The notes beneath the pieces were generated by a model that saw nothing but the letters and a program-made list of their open reading frames with translations, did no database searches and had not been told where the DNA came from. Shown in pieces: positions 60,395-64,000 of a stretch of DNA of 64,000 nucleotides (positions are counted from its first letter, which is position 1; the number at the start of each line of letters is the position of its first letter). The stretch comes from Paracnuella aquatica (lineage in GTDB: Bacteria; Bacteroidota; Bacteroidia; Chitinophagales; Chitinophagaceae). The stretch lies in contig NZ_QOWJ01000001.1 in NCBI RefSeq assembly GCF_003332885.2, positions 868,001 to 932,000 on the forward strand, written 5' to 3'. The position numbers were made by a program, and so were the translations under genes.

Positions 60395-63300
60395 ATGAGA
60401 ATTTGCCTTACATTCTTTTCTTTATTGCTTGCCCTATTTTGCCATGCACAACAAAACCTTTCCGGCAGTAAAAGAAACAGTGCTTACACATACGTGTACC
60501 AAATCACTCCAAAAGAAGCATTAGCGATTCATAAAAAAGGCACCGCTTCAAAGCCCGCAGCAATGATGCATACTATTTTAGATTCGTTTGCAACCGGTAG
60601 CAAAATACCCACGCTCCCCAGTGGAAATTACCTGTTGATGCACGCTGCGGAAAATAAAATGGTGTACCAGCTAACGACGGTACAAGCCGTGCAGGTAAAG
60701 GTGTTGAACAATAGGAACGACGTAGCGGTGTTGGTGCACAACAATAATGGCCAGGCCATAAATAACGCAGATGTTTTGCTGGCAGGTAAAAAGCTCCGTT
60801 TTGATGGATCAACACAAACCTACCGTTTGAACGGCAGCCGCCGATCGGGACGACTAGAAGTTTACTACCAGAATACACTGCACTGTTCAGAAATTGAAAA
60901 CACTGCAAAACGAAATCCGATCTGGACCAGGGCACTTGATATTCGTCGGGTAAAATCAATTGGGAACATTTTTAAAAAACGTCACCAGCAGTACCGCTAT
61001 TACAGCTACTTCCAGTCGCGTACAAAATGGGAGCAAAAATTCAGGGGCTACATGGCCTTTAATAAACCTGTATACAAACCTGGCGACACTGTACACATCA
61101 AAGCATTTGTCACTACCCGCAAAGGAAAACCGTTGGACCGTGAATTGTTGCTGCGCCTGACGGATCGTTCTTTTATAACCGATACCATTCTTACAACACT
61201 CAAGCCGTACCGCAAAGGCGGTTACGCGGGATCATTTGTATTAAATGAACGGTTGGAACTGGATTTGGATCAGACCTTTTTGCTGACACTTGAAGAACAA
61301 AGCAGCAGGAAATACGACCTCTCAAAATACGACGGCGACCTGGACGAAGATGAATATGCCATGGAACGAAAAGTGCTGCTGCGCGGCAATTTTCGTTATG
61401 AAGAATATGAATTGACCAACACCACCTTTTTAGCCCGGGCGGACAAAAACGAACACCACCGCGGTGAGGAAATTTCCATTTTCCTGAAAGCAACGGATGA
61501 AAACGGACTGGCAGTGCCAGATGGACGCGTAACGATCGACGTGATCGCACTGGACAATGATCAGCAGTTCCATGGGCCAAAAGTTTTTCTGCCTGATACA
61601 TTATGGCGGCACAATCAAAATTTAGAAGCCGTTGGTGAAACAAAAATCACCATTCCTGATACCATTTTCCCCGCAGCATCATTTAACTACATCATTGCAG
61701 TTTCTTTCCGCAACAGCAATAACGAACTGCATACTCAAACGCTTCGGCAGCGATATCACCACCGGCGTGAAAAAATTACTTTTCAACTGAAGTCCGACAG
61801 TTTGCACATAGCACTGAAAACTTCGGGAATAGCTACGCAAGCATCGGCTCAATTGGTAATGCTTAATCAAAGCGGCGACACGGTTCAAGTCGCGCAGGTA
61901 TCATTGCCCGCTGCGCTCAAATACCAACCTTACGTGCACCAATATAGCGTATCGACTGGTGACCTGACCGATTCATTTACTGTTCCCAATGCCGACCAAA
62001 TGGTATCCTGCCCGGCAGTACGTACACACGATTCTGTTTGGATAAAAGTGGATAACCAACACAAGCTACCAATGTGGTATACGTTGTTTGCCGGCAACCG
62101 ACCTGTTATGCGCGGCACCAGCGATACGTTGTTTTATATCGGCAAAACAAATACTGCAAAAACCTATTATTTATCGCTGCAGTTTGTTGCGGGCGACGAA
62201 ACATTTACCAAAGAATATCCTATTCCGTTCCAGGACAAATTATTGCACCTGTCGGTGCAGCAACCGGATGTTGTTTACCCCGGACAACAAACAGAAATAG
62301 CTATACAGGTTAGGGATGCAAAAGGAAATCCGGTTCCCAACGTTGATGTGACTGCTTACGCCTTTACACATAAATTCCAACACGTGCAGCCACCCCATGT
62401 GCCTTATTTCGGCCGCTTGTCTGGGGCACGTTCGGGCCGAAACAGCATAACCCTTATGGATGGCAACCGGCCCGTCATGCAACAAAACCTGCAATGGGAA
62501 AAATGGAGCCACGAACTGGCGCTGGACACAATCGAATACTATCGATTTTTATACCCCGATTCCATTTACTGCAACCACGAACCGGCGAAAGACAGCATCA
62601 CCCAGATTGCGCCTTTTGTAGTGCAGGACGGCGCGTTGCAGCCTATTCACCTGTTGTATATCGACGAACAACCAGTGTTCTTTAGCAAGGCGCAACAGTT
62701 GCAGCGTTATAGTTTTGCCGTGGCACCGGGCAAACATGCAATACGGATGCGCACTGCAAATAAGATCATCCATGTGGATAGCATTTGGGCAGAAAAAGGA
62801 ATGAAAACTTTTTTCTCGATCAATGCAGATACAGCCAACAAATACGTGCGGATTGTAAAAGCACCGGATACACTTACCCGCCACGAACAAGACCTGTGGA
62901 CCCGTTACATGATTTTGGTTGAAAGCAACTATGGCGAAAAGCCGGTTTATGTGCAACAGGGTGCTAAAACATTTTCGCTGAATATTGGAAAAGCAACAAA
63001 TAGACTTGGCGAAACACTGCAACTGGTTGGTCCACTGCTCCCGGGAGATGCAGCACTTGTGGCAAAAAATAATTTCCGCCAAAATTTCGATGTCGAAGGT
63101 GGCTTTCAGTACCGGATCAGGGAAGGTTTTGTGCGACAAAAATGGACCGGCAAAGAACTTTTTTCAAAACGCCTGCCGCATTACACGCCACCCGCCAATT
63201 TTAGCGACTATGTCTTGACGGAAAAAGAAATAGATACGCTTTGGCAACAATACCTCGATGACCGCAGTGCCAACAGTAATTTATTTTACAATCCACGTTT

Positions 63301-64000
63301 GCCAAAAGCCGGCAACGGCAAGCTGCAAATTGCGATCGCACCGGATAGTATGAAAGCGCCGTTCGCCATTAAAAACATCATTTTATTTCGTAACGATGAT
63401 CCCGATTTTATTCGAATTTACAGAGGTGCCGAAAGAAACCTTGGTCACCTGAAGCCGGGCCAATACCGGCTGATATTGCTGCTTCGTGGTGATGCTTATT
63501 TTATACAGGAGCACCTGCAGGTTGCCGCCGACGGCACCAATTTTTATACGATAGATGGCATTGCTCCAAAGGCCAAGGATAGCACTTCGATGCGCATTGC
63601 GGCCATCATCAACAATCGTGAGCTTGCCCGTATCATGGATGCAGCAGGAGATGCCAATGAAATTAAAGAAACTTTTCACGCTGTATATCTGGACAGCTCA
63701 CTATTAACACAGCGTGCCGAAGGGCGAGTGTTGGATGGTGCGCAAAACCCTATTGCTGGCGCCACTGTAGTAATCAAGGGTTCTCGTTTGGGCACCATAA
63801 CGGATTACGCGGGTTATTTCAGCTTACTTATACCCAAGAATGCAACACTGGTTGTTTCCGCAGTAGGATACACTTCTGCGGAGGTAAACGGGCAGGCAGA
63901 CTTTCTGGAGTTGAGCCTATTAACTGCCAGGCAATCGTTGGCGGAAGTAGTGGTAGTTGGCTATGGTATACAAAGGAAATCAAACGTAACCAGCTCGATA
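60395..64000 (+). CDS. giant MG2/alpha-2-macroglobulin-like protein with TonB-plug signature (3' truncated by window)
   Basis: An open frame of 1202 codons runs off the right edge. It has a signal peptide (RICLTFFSLLLALFCHAQ), and MG2-like macroglobulin strands near residue 222 (MAFNKPVYKPGDTVHIKAFV). Further macroglobulin-like beta domains follow, then a carboxypeptidase-regulatory-like domain at about 1108-1167 (GRVLDGAQNPIAGATVVIKG). The SusC/RagA signature LAEVVVVGYGIQRKSNVTSS sits at the edge. MG2 belongs to protease-trapping macroglobulins, and the plug belongs to TonB receptors, so this is an unusual domain chain. Whether a barrel follows is not visible. Confidence 0.82.
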   Translation, partial: MRICLTFFSLLLALFCHAQQNLSGSKRNSAYTYVYQITPKEALAIHKKGTASKPAAMMHTILDSFATGSKIPTLPSGNYLLMHAAENKMVYQLTTVQAVQVKVLNNRNDVAVLVHNNNGQAINNADVLLAGKKLRFDGSTQTYRLNGSRRSGRLEVYYQNTLHCSEIENTAKRNPIWTRALDIRRVKSIGNIFKKRHQQYRYYSYFQSRTKWEQKFRGYMAFNKPVYKPGDTVHIKAFVTTRKGKPLDRELLLRLTDRSFITDTILTTLKPYRKGGYAGSFVLNERLELDLDQTFLLTLEEQSSRKYDLSKYDGDLDEDEYAMERKVLLRGNFRYEEYELTNTTFLARADKNEHHRGEEISIFLKATDENGLAVPDGRVTIDVIALDNDQQFHGPKVFLPDTLWRHNQNLEAVGETKITIPDTIFPAASFNYIIAVSFRNSNNELHTQTLRQRYHHRREKITFQLKSDSLHIALKTSGIATQASAQLVMLNQSGDTVQVAQVSLPAALKYQPYVHQYSVSTGDLTDSFTVPNADQMVSCPAVRTHDSVWIKVDNQHKLPMWYTLFAGNRPVMRGTSDTLFYIGKTNTAKTYYLSLQFVAGDETFTKEYPIPFQDKLLHLSVQQPDVVYPGQQTEIAIQVRDAKGNPVPNVDVTAYAFTHKFQHVQPPHVPYFGRLSGARSGRNSITLMDGNRPVMQQNLQWEKWSHELALDTIEYYRFLYPDSIYCNHEPAKDSITQIAPFVVQDGALQPIHLLYIDEQPVFFSKAQQLQRYSFAVAPGKHAIRMRTANKIIHVDSIWAEKGMKTFFSINADTANKYVRIVKAPDTLTRHEQDLWTRYMILVESNYGEKPVYVQQGAKTFSLNIGKATNRLGETLQLVGPLLPGDAALVAKNNFRQNFDVEGGFQYRIREGFVRQKWTGKELFSKRLPHYTPPANFSDYVLTEKEIDTLWQQYLDDRSANSNLFYNPRLPKAGNGKLQIAIAPDSMKAPFAIKNIILFRNDDPDFIRIYRGAERNLGHLKPGQYRLILLLRGDAYFIQEHLQVAADGTNFYTIDGIAPKAKDSTSMRIAAIINNRELARIMDAAGDANEIKETFHAVYLDSSLLTQRAEGRVLDGAQNPIAGATVVIKGSRLGTITDYAGYFSLLIPKNATLVVSAVGYTSAEVNGQADFLELSLLTARQSLAEVVVVGYGIQRKSNVTSSI

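Overview
The window is chromosomal DNA of a member of the Bacteroidota, most likely of the Chitinophagaceae or a close relative. The evidence is promoter elements of the TAnnTTTG type in front of tRNA, SRP RNA and leader-peptide genes, a type IX secretion plug protein, a TamL-type lipoprotein/Omp85 protein, a FadL/OmpP1 porin, a protein with a SusC/RagA signature, and short dispersed intergenic repeats of a kind I associate with this phylum. The species assignment is inference; no database was searched.

Layout. 0-8.3 kb: end of an M1 peptidase, a sugar O-acetyltransferase, a CPA1 Na+/H+ antiporter, a HipA-like kinase/DUF3037 pair, then a gluconate-type permease, a nitrilase-family amidohydrolase and an MFS exporter. 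8.3-14.5 kb (minus strand): a cysteine-cluster protein, valS, and a two-component set made of a soluble PAS histidine kinase, a full NarL-type regulator and a truncated receiver-only copy of it. 14.7-18.7 kb: an esterase, clpS, a lipoprotein, two identical tRNA-Val genes and mtaB.

18.9-39.5 kb is the core of the window: nearly 20 kb of minus-strand amino-acid biosynthesis. It starts (reading right to left) with hisG-hisD-hisC, then a sugar dehydrogenase and a cytochrome c, then hisB, a catalase, the whole trp set trpE-G-D-C-F-B-A, a tRNA-Gly, and hisH-GNAT-hisA-hisF-hisIE followed by a thioredoxin-like protein. The his pathway is complete but its operon is interrupted twice. Both the his and the trp sets begin with a short leader gene that the ORF calls miss: a 17-residue peptide with five His codons (39445-39498) and a 15-residue peptide with three consecutive Trp codons (30609-30656). 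Each is followed by an intrinsic terminator and a competing antiterminator whose proximal strand overlaps the leader stop codon. These are ribosome-mediated attenuators, and they are the strongest regulatory discovery in the window.

39.6-58.5 kb holds housekeeping and envelope genes: SRP RNA, T9SS plug, a LolC/E-type permease, an rRNA/tRNA methyltransferase, tamL, truB, proS, a FadL-like porin, miaA, a CCA-adding-type nucleotidyltransferase, a Sua5-type protein, a glycosyltransferase, dapD, an EamA permease and tRNA-Leu. 58.6-64 kb holds a small DUF1330-like protein, a Gfo/Idh/MocA oxidoreductase and the first 1202 codons of a giant MG2 (alpha-2-macroglobulin-like) protein that runs into a carboxypeptidase-regulatory-like domain and a TonB-plug/SusC signature at the window edge.

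Intergenic spaces are unusually rich in short repeat families (at least seven). They sit mainly in gaps of the trp and his clusters and beside terminators. No CRISPR array, insertion sequence, prophage or origin was seen.
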